From a virus: 28,366 nt of DNA. The notes under the pieces were generated by a model that had not been told where the DNA came from, ran no database searches, and saw only the letters and a program-made list of their open reading frames with translations. The position numbers and the translations under genes are program-made. The first letter of the stretch is position 1. Every line of letters begins with the position of its first letter. Location of the stretch: the IMG/VR virus record IMGVR_UViG_3300040960_000478, positions 1 through 28,366 of that record. One strand, given 5' to 3'. Shown piece by piece: positions 1-8,276 of this stretch.

Positions 1-139
1 CATCAGCAGCCTGACCATCAGTTGCGTTAACAACAGTACGATCAGATGTGTTACCGATAACAAAAGTCCATTGCTTTGCCGAGAGGTCAGCACCTGCAAT
101 CATAGTTTCACGAATTTGGTTTCCACCAACAGTACTCAT
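1..139 (-). CDS. Probable capsid decoration / DUF2190-like protein, N-terminal part only
   Basis: The reading frame starts at 139 and runs off the left edge of the window, so only about 46 residues are seen. It begins MSTVGGNQIRETM and contains 'AGADLSAKQWTFVIGNTSDRT' followed by 'DGQAADG'-like residues. The pattern of a short leader, then GADLSxKQ, then a DRTV..A.DGxAA turn resembles small phage decoration or head-stabilising proteins of the DUF2190 kind. A strong Shine-Dalgarno sequence, AGAAGGA, sits 8 bases before the ATG. It follows protease and scaffold in the leftward head operon, where decoration and major capsid genes usually lie. The family call is from short-range similarity only; it could also be the start of another head protein. 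Confidence 0.5.
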   Translation of the reverse strand, partial: MSTVGGNQIRETMIAGADLSAKQWTFVIGNTSDRTVVNATDGQAAD

Positions 140-194
140 ATATGTATTCCTTCTAATGAGTATTTCTTAAGGATTAGACACGAGAAAGTATCTA

Positions 195-866
195 TTAATC
201 CTTCTGATATGCTTTTTTCACAAGTGCTTTGCCTTCGTCAGTCTTGACAATAGCAGCATAAGCCTTTGCGAAAGTTGTGTTGTGCTCTGCTTCATATGCT
301 TTAGCAAGAGCGTTAAGTTTCTCGTTGGGGTCTTCCATATCGCCCTGAGCGGCAGACTTACCAACTTCTTCAGTCATCTCATCAAAGAGGTTGTCCAGTG
401 CTTGCATGAACTCAGCAAACTTCTTGGCTTCCTCTTCTACCAGATCATCATGAGCCTTCAGGAGGACACGAGCGTGATCTTCGGAGATATTCGGGAGGGT
501 CTCTTTACAACGCTTCTGGATTGCGTTCTCAGCCTTTTCAATCTCTGCTTCCTCAAGTTTCTTAAGGATGGGTGCAGGAATGTCAGCTTTGTTAATCTGT
601 TCACCTTCTACTTCGATGAACTCTTCTGGGGCTTTCTTTTCGATACCCTCAGCAGTAATCTTGTAGCCTTCTTCGAGGACTGACTTGCGGAGGGCTTCAT
701 TATCAGCCTTCAGCTTTTCTACATCAGCCTTAAGTGTTTCCACTTCAGCTTCAAACTCATCGAACTTCATCAAAGCGCTCATAGCAGTCTTGCGGTCACA
801 GCCCTTATCGGCCATATACGCTTTAATCTTTTCGTCCATCTCTGGAGTCATTTTATCATCTTCCAT
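195..866 (-). CDS. Probable capsid scaffold protein
   Basis: A 223-residue, highly charged, mostly helical protein with a coiled-coil stretch near residues 35-65 (repeated LKADVEKLKADNEALRKS-type heptads) and many Glu/Lys, as in phage scaffolds that fill the prohead and are then removed. I chose the ATG at 866 because AAAGGAGAAAAC lies directly before it. The frame stays open upstream to 1064. That upstream part (866-968) encodes 'LTELSLVDRPANPLA', the conserved tail of XkdF-like prohead proteases, whose body is in another frame just upstream. So the scaffold could be made both alone from 866 and as the C-terminal part of a frameshifted protease-scaffold fusion, similar in logic to lambda C/Nu3. 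The scaffold role is inferred from position and composition. Confidence 0.7.
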   Translation of the reverse strand: MEDDKMTPEMDEKIKAYMADKGCDRKTAMSALMKFDEFEAEVETLKADVEKLKADNEALRKSVLEEGYKITAEGIEKKAPEEFIEVEGEQINKADIPAPILKKLEEAEIEKAENAIQKRCKETLPNISEDHARVLLKAHDDLVEEEAKKFAEFMQALDNLFDEMTEEVGKSAAQGDMEDPNEKLNALAKAYEAEHNTTFAKAYAAIVKTDEGKALVKKAYQKD

Positions 867-969
867 GTTTTCTCCTTTGGAAGTATCAGCTTTGAAGATT
901 GGGGCCATTGCCAACGGATTAGCTGGCCGATCAACAAGGCTCAATTCAGTTAGGGTGAGTTTCTTGAGT

Positions 970-1635
970 TCAGTTGGCAATGTACTCTTCCTTCTGCGCG
1001 GCACCTCCAATAGAGAAAGCGCCATATTTTCCAATCTTGACATCTTCCCAAAGAGCGTCATCATAGACTTTGTAGCCTGTGATCCACCCTTCCATGTCAG
1101 ATTGAATACCTAATGCTGCACAAATATCTTTAGTGATTGGGAACGAGTGGATAATCTGTCCTACTTGCTCACCTTCGTGCATCAATTTCCCTACTCGTAC
1201 ATTCTCCATAAACTCATTAATTGCTTTATGAAGTGTTTCTGTACGAATGATGTCTCCTTGACGATCAACTACCAAATCACCTTTGTAGGTAGTTACTGAA
1301 GCCCATCCGTAGATGATACGCTGTTCCTCATCTACCTTAATAATCTTGAAGTCGTCTTGAGTTTTATCTGATTTGTTCATAATCTCTGCTACTACTGCTC
1401 GTAGGGCTTCTACCATGCGATCTTCAGTGATCTCTTCTTCGTCATCGTCATCCTCGTACTCCATGTGCTCAAGGTATTCCTTGTGGGTAGCACCGGGGAC
1501 GTAGTAGGCTTGACCATCAAGATCGTATACATGGATTTTACCTTCTAGCCCGATAGCACGAGAGCGTACCTTAGCAGACAGGGGATCACTGAATACATCG
1601 AAGTCAGTTTGGAATTTCTCAATTAATTTATTCAT
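970..1635 (-). CDS. Prohead protease, XkdF-like (Peptidase S78-type), tail out of frame
   Basis: A 221-residue head-maturation protease that would cut scaffold and capsid proteins during prohead assembly. It has 'IIYGWASVTTYKGDLVVDRQGD' near residue 107 and 'FMENVRVGKLMHEGEQVG' near residue 142, the catalytic-region signature of XkdF-like serine proteases, and ends with 'GAFSIGGAAQKEEYIAN'. Family members normally continue with a strand ending in (L/V)TE(I/V)SLVDRPANP. Here that segment is present but in the +1 frame, after the UGA at 970-972, and leads without a stop into the scaffold. An acidic run (YEDDDDEEE) near residue 60 is a likely linker. The start overlaps the stop of the upstream gene (ATGA). 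A programmed +1 shift, a natural break or an assembly indel would all fit. Confidence 0.8.
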   Translation of the reverse strand: MNKLIEKFQTDFDVFSDPLSAKVRSRAIGLEGKIHVYDLDGQAYYVPGATHKEYLEHMEYEDDDDEEEITEDRMVEALRAVVAEIMNKSDKTQDDFKIIKVDEEQRIIYGWASVTTYKGDLVVDRQGDIIRTETLHKAINEFMENVRVGKLMHEGEQVGQIIHSFPITKDICAALGIQSDMEGWITGYKVYDDALWEDVKIGKYGAFSIGGAAQKEEYIAN

Positions 1636-2444
1636 GATACTACCTTTGCTAGGTAACCTTTGAAACTGGCGTAGACTTCAGCACCTTGAGTGTCTGTTTG
1701 GCAGGTAACACGTACATCAGCATTCTTAGGCACAATCACACATGGGTCTAAGTCGATCTGCCAAGCACCACCTGCTGAGTGAGCTGATACAGCAGCACCT
1801 TCTGTGAATATCTTACCTGCTTGTCTGACCTCTAGGTAGAAATTTACAGTAGCGCTTTGTTTGTAGCTAACTGAACCAAACCCACCAGTGAGAATGTAGT
1901 AGTCCTGATTGCTGAAGGTTGTAGCTGCCTTAAAGGACTGTTGGAAGCCTTGGGGTATCTGTGCGTGTATCTTAGTCACATCAGATGGTACGCCACCTAC
2001 AACAGCCGTATCCTCATAAACGTAGACTGCACCAGTAAGCTCATGCCCATTATTATTTACAACACGAGAGACACGAGCTACAGGGGTGGGTAAAGAGACT
2101 TTATTCTGACCTATAATTTGACCAATTTGCGTTATAAATGTAAACTGTTGGTCTTCACCAGTGCCAGATACAGTATGACACTCAAGGTAAATCTCTTGGT
2201 CATCAGTGGCAGAACTAGAGGAGATTGTGTCAATAAGATTGTCTTGAACGTAAGTCTCCATTCCACCTACAGTCCAGACAGTTTCACGAGTGGTTCCTAG
2301 TTCAGCAGACTTACCAAACTTAATGAGGCTTTTGGCTTTAGCATCAATAGAGACCTTATCTCCGAAAGTCTGGTAAATCTCTCGTTGGGCTTGAACTAAC
2401 CTACCGTCAGGAACTTCATATTGTAACCTGTTCCATTGGGACAT
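1632..2444 (-). CDS. Phage structural protein of unknown fold, between portal and protease
   Basis: A 270-residue protein, rich in Thr, Ser, Val and Gly with few lysines, predicted mainly beta-stranded, with no signal peptide or membrane segment. It starts MSQWNRLQYEVPDGRLVQ. I do not recognise a named family. It is locked into the head operon: its start overlaps the portal stop (TGATG) and its stop overlaps the protease start (ATGA), so the three are probably translated in a coupled way. This position fits a head-associated or head-tail joining component, but that is inference from synteny only. Confidence 0.75.
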   Translation of the reverse strand: MSQWNRLQYEVPDGRLVQAQREIYQTFGDKVSIDAKAKSLIKFGKSAELGTTRETVWTVGGMETYVQDNLIDTISSSSATDDQEIYLECHTVSGTGEDQQFTFITQIGQIIGQNKVSLPTPVARVSRVVNNNGHELTGAVYVYEDTAVVGGVPSDVTKIHAQIPQGFQQSFKAATTFSNQDYYILTGGFGSVSYKQSATVNFYLEVRQAGKIFTEGAAVSAHSAGGAWQIDLDPCVIVPKNADVRVTCQTDTQGAEVYASFKGYLAKVVS

Positions 2445-3886
2445 CAGTTGCCAACCTTCTTGTCGTCTTCTTCCTCATCAGGGCTTAGGGTAGTACCCTT
2501 GATGTTGTCATCGTCATAATACTGGTTACGTGCCATTTGTGTTTCGTATTCACGCTCACGAGAGGCTCTGTAAATTTCCTCATCAATGTTTGGCAACTCA
2601 GCTTGGTCTAGGAGTGCGTTTACAATGTTAAGGTCGTCTGCATAAGTAATACCAGCAGAATTGAGATTACGCAAGAACCCACCAAGAAGTTGTAGATCGT
2701 GCGGTGCCACATCACCAGCTTTAATCTTAGGCATCAGATCGAAGTCAAGGCCATTAAGACGCCAGAGGGGTTCAATGAGTTGCTTGTTGAGGATGTCTAC
2801 AATAGTATGGATGTAGCTCTCAAGGGCACGTAGGAATAGGTCAGACTTGCTCTTGGAGAGGGCATAAGAACCATTACTACCACCACCCAACATAATAAAC
2901 TCAGCAAGGACACTACGAGCAATGTCGTGTTGGTAACGCTTAACTACAGGGTCAATGTCGATATTACGGGTACCCTCAGAAGAAATCAGCTTTACAGATA
3001 CTAGCTTCTGATTGGTGGGTTCTCCATCTTTACCGGGATAGGTATCTGATGGGGTAATCAGGAAACCTTGCTCATTGAACTTGAGGTCTCGTAGGATTTC
3101 CTTCATCTGGTTCAGGACTGCCTGTTGAGCCTCTGTAGCATCTGCTGAGAGATACTCTGCTGGAACCTCTGCATGGGGGATACCTGCAAGCTCTCGCTCA
3201 ATACCGATAGCCTCATACTGTTGGATAGCATTAAGACGCTCATAAGCAGCATAGGCATTACGGAGGATACTACGACCAGAAGGATCACCATTGATTGTAG
3301 TAGTGCGGTAGAGGATAGCCTTACGCATTGGGATGTAGTTAGTACCAAAACCAGAGGATACATCCTGATGGAAGCCGTAGAGGTCTCCTGACTGTTGGTC
3401 TACATCAAAGCGGTTAATGGTCCACTGAGCACGAGGGGCAATCTTACGGATACCAATGCGACCATCATTAAATTTAGAACGCTTCTTAGGGCTACGTTCG
3501 TAAGGACCAATCCTACGCTTGTAAACTACCTCAAATGCAGAGAAGCCAAAGGTAAGGAAAGATAGTGCTTCTGAGATGTGGTCGTCAAGGCTATGGTCCA
3601 TATCCTCAAGGACTGATTCTACAAACTCAGCTTCAGCCTTAGCCTGTTCAGAATCATCAGCAGGAGTGATCTTAATGGGTACATCTCGTAGCATCTGTTC
3701 TACAGCATAAAGGGCAGCACCGATAGTAGCATCATTGTCCCGCATCTCACGATACTTACGGATAGCCCGCTTACCACGAAGCTCAGGCTGAAGGTCGTCA
3801 GCTTTTAACGTGCCATTACGAGTTGATGTTCCTGCAACACCCAGAATTTTCTGACTTTCGGTTACTGAGAGTTGCTTCTGTGACAT
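2444..3886 (-). CDS. Portal protein, DUF935 / Mu gp29-like
   Basis: A 480-residue portal, which would form the ring at one capsid vertex through which DNA is packed and ejected. The N-terminal part has 'IRKYREMRDNDATIGAAL' (about residue 40) followed by 'LSFLTFGFSAFEVVYKRR' (about residue 108). These are the typical 'M-D-x-x-I-x-x-x-L ... L-x-x-GFSxxE' signatures of the DUF935 portal family. Further on are an active-site-like lid region with 'LGGGSNGSYALSKSKSDLF' and a helical C-terminus ending in an acidic tail (DEEEDDKK). The length is normal for the family. The start at 3886 is preceded by AAGGAAACTTAAAG. Its neighbours (terminase upstream, protease downstream) support the call. Confidence 0.88.
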   Translation of the reverse strand: MSQKQLSVTESQKILGVAGTSTRNGTLKADDLQPELRGKRAIRKYREMRDNDATIGAALYAVEQMLRDVPIKITPADDSEQAKAEAEFVESVLEDMDHSLDDHISEALSFLTFGFSAFEVVYKRRIGPYERSPKKRSKFNDGRIGIRKIAPRAQWTINRFDVDQQSGDLYGFHQDVSSGFGTNYIPMRKAILYRTTTINGDPSGRSILRNAYAAYERLNAIQQYEAIGIERELAGIPHAEVPAEYLSADATEAQQAVLNQMKEILRDLKFNEQGFLITPSDTYPGKDGEPTNQKLVSVKLISSEGTRNIDIDPVVKRYQHDIARSVLAEFIMLGGGSNGSYALSKSKSDLFLRALESYIHTIVDILNKQLIEPLWRLNGLDFDLMPKIKAGDVAPHDLQLLGGFLRNLNSAGITYADDLNIVNALLDQAELPNIDEEIYRASREREYETQMARNQYYDDDNIKGTTLSPDEEEDDKKVGN

Positions 3887-3910
3887 CTTTAAGTTTCCTT
3901 AGATATTTCA

Positions 3911-4231
3911 TTAGGAGAGTTCTTTGGTGACAACCACCGACAGATTGCCTTTGTTTGGGAAAGTCTCAATAGAGCCGTCTAAGTAAGTTACTTCAAACTC
4001 TACATAGTAAGAGCCGGGGGTGTCAGTATCCCCAGATTGCCAGTCGTATTGAACAACACCATTATCTGCATCTGTAATGGTCATTTGTTGGTCAACCTTT
4101 AGGGTACCATCAATAGACTTCATGTGGAATTGTACAGTAGCACCACTGATCGAGATGGAAGTCCCTTCAAAGTCTTTCAAGGTTGCTTGCAGAGAGGGGG
4201 ATGTGTCGTTCTGTCTGATAGTAAAAGCCAT
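3911..4231 (-). CDS. Ig-like structural protein, BppU N-terminal-like
   Basis: A 106-residue, all-beta protein: 'FTIRQNDTSPSLQATLKD' at the N-terminus, 'GATVQFHMKS' near residue 30, 'GVVQYDWQSGDTDTPGSYYVEFEVTY' near residue 60, then 'ETFPNKGNLSVVV'. This resembles the small immunoglobulin-like module found in phage baseplate/fibre (BppU-like) and neck proteins. It ends 24 bases before the portal start and overlaps the repeat protein upstream by one base at 4231. Role as a tail or head accessory protein is inferred; which structure it joins cannot be read from the sequence. Confidence 0.65.
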   Translation of the reverse strand: MAFTIRQNDTSPSLQATLKDFEGTSISISGATVQFHMKSIDGTLKVDQQMTITDADNGVVQYDWQSGDTDTPGSYYVEFEVTYLDGSIETFPNKGNLSVVVTKELS

Positions 4232-5178
4232 TATGCAACCCTATTAAATTTTTCAGTAAAAGAGGCACTATTACGAGACTCTTCAAAGTCTGCCGTATTG
4301 TATTGCTCTGCCAATTCTACAGTCGTTGTGCTGTTGCCTGTTATAGACACAACCCGTTTACCAGAAACACCCAGAGAAACTTCCCCAACTTGAGGGCTAC
4401 CAGTAACTAAGTTAAGGCCAGACAGGTCGTGTGTTTGAGTAACACTAGGGGAAGATACAACCGGAGTTCCAGTAGTAGTTCCAGTGCAAACTATAATATG
4501 TTGCTGAGTTAGGCCAGTGTTACCAACAGAAGGTGTACCAGAGGTTAAGGTGTTAGGTCCAAGTGCGTAAGATTGCTCAAGTACGGGAGAGCCTAATACA
4601 GGTATACCAGATACAATGTTATCTGTTCCTAGTGTACCTGCTTGACCTACAGTAGGAGACCCTAGAGAAGGGGTGCCAGCCGTTATGTTATCAGCAGTAA
4701 GATCGTGTTCTTGTGTAACTGACGTTGGGTTAACAACAGGATTACCACTTAGTATGTCTACAGTAATAAGCACATCTACTTGGCTTACAGCAGGAGACCC
4801 TAGTGTGGGACTGTCAGTTAGGATGGAGTTCCCAGAGAGGTTATGCTCTTGAGAGACTGTTGTATTACCTACAGATGGAGTGCTTGTGACAATACTTACA
4901 GGAGAAGCTACATGAGTTTGCCCAAGAGAGGTTCCCTCTACAACAGGCGATCCAGACAGGATGCTATCGGCAGAGAGTGTGTCTACTTGGCTTACAGCAG
5001 GAGACCCTAGTGTGGGACTACCAGTGGAGATGGCTACACCACTTAAGGAATGCTCTTGAGAGACTGTTGTATCATTTACAAGAGGTGACCCAGTAATGAT
5101 GCTAGAGGCTGTAAGTACCTCAAGATTAACCCCATCATCCGCTAGGGGTGCAGCAGCTAATGGTGAAAATCCGAGCAT
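4231..5178 (-). CDS. Phage structural protein built of about ten 23-residue repeats
   Basis: A 315-residue protein starting MLGFSPLAAAPLADDG, an N-terminus I associate with marine phage virion proteins. From about residue 24 to 260 it consists of tandem repeats of about 23 residues with the pattern I-x-[ST]-G-x-P-x-[LV]-G-x-x-x-[VL]-x-Q-x-[HD]-x-L-x. The repeats are alternately of two kinds (GSPAVSQVDTL and NTTVSQEHNL types), suggesting duplication of a two-repeat unit. There are almost no charged residues in the repeat part; the last 40 residues are different ('NTADFEESRNSASFTEKFNRVA'). The regular turn-strand pattern suggests an elongated beta structure such as a fibre shaft or tail appendage. 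No database family is claimed. Confidence 0.75.
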   Translation of the reverse strand: MLGFSPLAAAPLADDGVNLEVLTASSIITGSPLVNDTTVSQEHSLSGVAISTGSPTLGSPAVSQVDTLSADSILSGSPVVEGTSLGQTHVASPVSIVTSTPSVGNTTVSQEHNLSGNSILTDSPTLGSPAVSQVDVLITVDILSGNPVVNPTSVTQEHDLTADNITAGTPSLGSPTVGQAGTLGTDNIVSGIPVLGSPVLEQSYALGPNTLTSGTPSVGNTGLTQQHIIVCTGTTTGTPVVSSPSVTQTHDLSGLNLVTGSPQVGEVSLGVSGKRVVSITGNSTTTVELAEQYNTADFEESRNSASFTEKFNRVA

Positions 5179-5190
5179 TGGTCAGTCCTC

Positions 5191-5604
5191 TTACGGCCAG
5201 TCAGGTAGATCGTATAAATTCGCTGGGATCGGGTCCATTGCCTCAATTACATCAGATGCTGCGCGGATAGCTGCAATTTGATTCCAGATCACTTCACCCG
5301 CTGCCCATGCAGCCGCTTCCTCCGGCGTCCAGTTGGCCTCACCCTTCTTGGCAAGTTGTGCCGCTTGGGCTGTCAGGTTGCGTTGCTTCCACTCAGGGCA
5401 GATGGCAATGATGCGGCGATAGGCTTCGGCTTTTACTTCTTGAACTGTGATTACTCGTTCTTCGACTGTGATTGTTTCACCTGCCTCAATGGCTTCTTGG
5501 ATCATCTGATAATGGCGATTACCTTGCGCTTCTGGCACAGTTATTTCAACGCCGTCTATTGTAGCCTTATAATGTCCGTTGAGCAGTTTTGTTATTTGTT
5601 TCAT
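5191..5604 (-). CDS. Possible tail-fibre assembly or fibre-associated protein
   Basis: A 137-residue protein with an N-terminal strand region ('YKATIDGVEITVPEAQGNRHYQMIQEAI'), a helical middle and a C-terminus 'AIRAASDVIEAMDPIPANLYDLPDWP'. The last part resembles C-termini of small proteins encoded next to phage tail fibres, some of which act as assembly chaperones. It sits directly downstream of the fibre gene (11 bases apart). The DNA from here to about 8725 looks more GC-rich than the head genes, suggesting a swapped fibre region. The chaperone role is only a suggestion from position. Confidence 0.6.
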   Translation of the reverse strand: MKQITKLLNGHYKATIDGVEITVPEAQGNRHYQMIQEAIEAGETITVEERVITVQEVKAEAYRRIIAICPEWKQRNLTAQAAQLAKKGEANWTPEEAAAWAAGEVIWNQIAAIRAASDVIEAMDPIPANLYDLPDWP

Positions 5605-5614
5605 TTGTCGCTCC

Positions 5615-6796
5615 TTATAACTCTGCGTCTGCTGTATAGGAAATGCCTACAGTTCCGTTTGCTCCAGAGAATTGCGCGTTCATTCCAATACTGCTATCTG
5701 TAACGGCTATAAAATATGGACCTGAAGAAACATTGACTGAACTAAGAACAGTTAGCGCTGTTGTTGGAAGAGATCGCATAACTACTGGCAGTGCAGTAGA
5801 TGTTCCCATAAATACGTTTAAGGCGGTTTGACCTTGCATAAAAAGACGGCCTGTTTGATAATACCTCTGACACTTTGCTAACTCGTCTTCTATTCTGCGA
5901 GGGACAAAATCAGTAGCAGTGTCGCCGGGTTCTAGTTTGATTTGGGCAATGTCGATAGTAAATGTGGTGTTAAGCGGCAGCTGAAAAGAAAGATTTAGAT
6001 TGTCGTTGTTATTTGTTCCGAGCGTTTTTCCACTAATTGAAGGTAGCGTTGTTGTAAATGTGTATTTCGCCCAAGACGTTGTTAGAGATGCTGTTCCAAA
6101 ACCTGTAGCTGTGCTAGAACTAGGCGACCCCCCAGTTCCAAACTTTTGAGCTACACCTGCGGTCATATTGTATAAACTAGAGCATTTTGCCCAAAAACTT
6201 AGAGTTGCAGTTTGCCCCGCAAGTGTTCTTACGCCTTCGATATGATGCTCAATATTGCAAAACGTTGCGCCGCTTCCTGCAACACTTTGATCATATCTAA
6301 AAAAATACTCTGGCTCATTAGGTACGTCTGTTTGTCCGAGTGTAAATGCTTGGCGACTAACTGTACGACTTGCACCAGTGCCATTTTGGAACGCAACCCA
6401 ACGATCAGCTGTGTACGCTCCAGAACCAAAATTACTAAAACTCGTCCCACGCTGCCAAATATCAAAGTTGCCGTTGATAATGAGGTTTTCTCTCGGCTGA
6501 ACAATATCGTCGAATGTCGCTGTTACATACACAACAGCAGACCCAGACAGGTTAATCGCTGCGTCTGAGTTGCTGCTTTCAGTGACAGTGCGGCTCAGAG
6601 TGGTTCCAGACGCCGTATAGGTGCCTGTGCCGATCTCCCAAGCCGCACCGTCTTCAATGACGTAACGCACGGTCTCTCCGTCAGCCACGCCAGCATCAGC
6701 GAATGACTGATAGCCGCTTTCAGCAGAGCCAAGCGTGATAGTTCCCGTGCCAGTAGTGGCAGTGCCCATCTTGGCGCGGTTGACGAGTTTAACCAT
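5615..6796 (-). CDS. Tail fibre / receptor-binding protein with jelly-roll domain
   Basis: A 393-residue fibre. Residues 1-95 form a repeat-rich attachment domain ('[18 protein letters not shown]', '[11 protein letters not shown]', '[17 protein letters not shown]') common to many phage fibres. From about residue 100 '[17 protein letters not shown]' and 'YTADRW' begin a carbohydrate-binding-like jelly roll that ends near residue 285 with '[18 protein letters not shown]'. The '[12 protein letters not shown]' segment then links to a final C-terminal domain of about 80 residues that would be the tip. Fibres of this design bind host surface sugars. It is followed by a putative fibre-associated gene. 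Confidence is high for virion fibre, low for the receptor. Confidence 0.85.
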   Translation of the reverse strand: MVKLVNRAKMGTATTGTGTITLGSAESGYQSFADAGVADGETVRYVIEDGAAWEIGTGTYTASGTTLSRTVTESSNSDAAINLSGSAVVYVTATFDDIVQPRENLIINGNFDIWQRGTSFSNFGSGAYTADRWVAFQNGTGASRTVSRQAFTLGQTDVPNEPEYFFRYDQSVAGSGATFCNIEHHIEGVRTLAGQTATLSFWAKCSSLYNMTAGVAQKFGTGGSPSSSTATGFGTASLTTSWAKYTFTTTLPSISGKTLGTNNNDNLNLSFQLPLNTTFTIDIAQIKLEPGDTATDFVPRRIEDELAKCQRYYQTGRLFMQGQTALNVFMGTSTALPVVMRSLPTTALTVLSSVNVSSGPYFIAVTDSSIGMNAQFSGANGTVGISYTADAEL

Positions 6797-6810
6797 GAGA
6801 AAACCTCAAA

Positions 6811-7182
6811 TTAGGCAGGGTCAGGGATACCAATAGTGAAGGAGGCAAGTGCAAAGGAGTTACCAGAAGTCACTGCTTGGGAGGATGAGAGGGAGCCAGT
6901 AGCGAGGAGACGACTATTAACAGTATCTACAATAGCGTAATGGCTTGCTGTGCCTGTGCCCGTAACACTACCATCCGTAATAGCAGCTACAGTAACCTCA
7001 CGACCACCACCAGAGCGGTCAGCAGGTGCGCCAATGCTCAGAGATGTGGAGTTACCCAATGTGCTAGTGGAAGTAGCGTCTGTGTAGTCTGTAGCCTCTT
7101 GCGAGGTGATGTGGATTGCGTTTGCTTCGGTGTCTAGGACCGTAAGGCCATTATCAAACACCCGATCATTCAATGTAGCCAT
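6811..7182 (-). CDS. Small phage structural protein, unknown
   Basis: A 123-residue beta-rich protein with low charge: 'NDRVFDNGLTVLDTEANAIHI' at the N-terminus, then 'GNSTSLSIGAPADRSGGGREVTV' and 'ITDGSVTGTGTASHYAIVDT'. Such short proteins often sit between fibre genes in marine phages and are taken as virion components. Its ATG at 7182 is directly preceded by a 48-base copy of the terminase gene's end (7180-7227), including the TAATG junction. This gene therefore probably once lay immediately downstream of the large terminase, and the cassette between them arrived later. Function not recognised. Confidence 0.65.
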   Translation of the reverse strand: MATLNDRVFDNGLTVLDTEANAIHITSQEATDYTDATSTSTLGNSTSLSIGAPADRSGGGREVTVAAITDGSVTGTGTASHYAIVDTVNSRLLATGSLSSSQAVTSGNSFALASFTIGIPDPA

Positions 7183-7227
7183 TATCTTAGCCCTTTAGAA
7201 TTGGAGTATACTAGTTTCAGTTGTGGT
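7180..7227 (-). repeat. 48-bp direct repeat, left copy (orphan terminase tail)
   Basis: Identical over 48 bases to 8723-8770. Read leftward it encodes the last residues of the large terminase (LVYSNSKGLR, stop TAA) and the start of the following gene, but here no terminase gene lies upstream. It marks one edge of a three-gene cassette. Confidence 0.95.
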
Positions 7228-7283
7228 AGCCTATCGCATCCGCGATGTGGTTTTCCTGCCAGAAAAGATGATCTTGCTTATGT

Positions 7284-7451
7284 TCACTCAAGGTCTCCGT
7301 CAGGGCGGTCTTCAATCAAGGCAACAGCGTCTTCTGCGGTGTTTGCGTTGACGTTGCAGAAAACAAGGTGCTTTTTACCAGTTTCGTTGTCAGTCAGCAT
7401 CCAGCCGTTGTCCGTGCCTTCAACCCGTTGTGCGGTGTATTTCGGTTCCAT
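7284..7451 (-). CDS. Small hypothetical protein, 55 residues
   Basis: A short gene with an excellent ribosome-binding site (AAGGAGG, 8 bases before the ATG at 7451). The product begins MEPKYTAQRVEGTDNGWML and ends 'ALIEDRPDGDLE'. It has mixed charge, no membrane segment and one Cys. It resembles short single-domain beta proteins encoded near phage fibres, but I do not recognise a family. It is the last gene of the cassette bracketed by the 48-bp repeats. The 56 bases between its stop and the left repeat hold a small inverted repeat (ATCGC-GGAT-GCGAT on the minus strand) without a T tract. Confidence 0.7.
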   Translation of the reverse strand: MEPKYTAQRVEGTDNGWMLTDNETGKKHLVFCNVNANTAEDAVALIEDRPDGDLE

Positions 7452-7463
7452 CTGTTTGCCTCC

Positions 7464-8276
7464 TTACAGCAGGGTAATTTGAAAATCAAGGTCTCCGTTT
7501 GAGCGATTTTCGATATAAAGTGTTCCACTGGTTCCGGCAGTGCCAACAGTAACCGAGCCGTCCGTACCTGTAGTGCCTGTAAGCGCACCAGAATTGTTCA
7601 TTTCAAAAGAATTACCTGCGTAAATTGGAGTTTGATGACCGGGGCTATCTCCAAAATCTACAGTTACAAAACCGCTGAAGTTATTAATCTGAGGAAAACT
7701 CCCTTGCGCTTCACAAGTAACCCAAAGAAGTCCGCCTTGCCGAGAAGGAAATGTTAGTTCAGCTACAGCATCATCTGCGATGGTTACTTGAAGTGCGTTA
7801 ATCTCATTGCCGTTAAGAACCACAGTGCCTTCATTGATTATTACAATACCTTCCGAGTCGATGCGGAGGCGTTCGGAACCATCCACCGAAAACTGCATAC
7901 TGTCGTCGGCGTGTCTATATATAATGCTCCCGACAAAACTACTGTCGGCGTCACCGAAAGCCAGATAACTTCTTGCTGTGGTGTTACCCGCGCACTGCAC
8001 TCGGAGGAATGCGTCATCTGTAGAAGCGGACCCCGTTGAGCGGACCCTAATAGATGGGTCTGTCTCGGACGCTACGTCAAGCGCGTATGAGGGGTTACTC
8101 GTCCCAATGCCCACGTCCCCGCTAACATAAAGGTCGCCAGTAACCGTGTCGGTTTGCAAAGCTCCTGTTGGCCCTGTTGCGCCTTGCTGCCCCACCTGCG
8201 AAAGCGCGACCGAAAGGCTGACCGAAGTCATATCGACAGTAAATGTAGTTCCAGATACAGAAACAGAGTACGTCAT
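7464..8276 (-). CDS. Tail-fibre / appendage protein with collagen-like turn and GIGT motif
   Basis: A 270-residue virion protein. After a beta N-terminus comes a very short collagen-like segment 'GQQGATGPTG' (about residues 28-37), then 'GDLYVSGDVGIGTSNPSYALDV', a motif widespread in phage fibres and spikes. Next are beta-strand repeats ('SMQFSVDGSERLRIDSEG') and a Gly/Thr-rich C-terminal domain ('GTTGTDGSVTVGTAGTSGTLYI'). It starts at 8276 overlapping the stop of the upstream gene by one base. Together with its neighbours it forms a fibre cassette that seems to have been inserted as a unit. Receptor role inferred. Confidence 0.75.
   Translation of the reverse strand: MTYSVSVSGTTFTVDMTSVSLSVALSQVGQQGATGPTGALQTDTVTGDLYVSGDVGIGTSNPSYALDVASETDPSIRVRSTGSASTDDAFLRVQCAGNTTARSYLAFGDADSSFVGSIIYRHADDSMQFSVDGSERLRIDSEGIVIINEGTVVLNGNEINALQVTIADDAVAELTFPSRQGGLLWVTCEAQGSFPQINNFSGFVTVDFGDSPGHQTPIYAGNSFEMNNSGALTGTTGTDGSVTVGTAGTSGTLYIENRSNGDLDFQITLL

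Noticed and set aside
4231-5178. CRISPR-like regular repeats
   Set aside because: The periodicity is 69 bases within an open frame with variable repeat sequence; it reflects protein repeats, not a repeat-spacer array.
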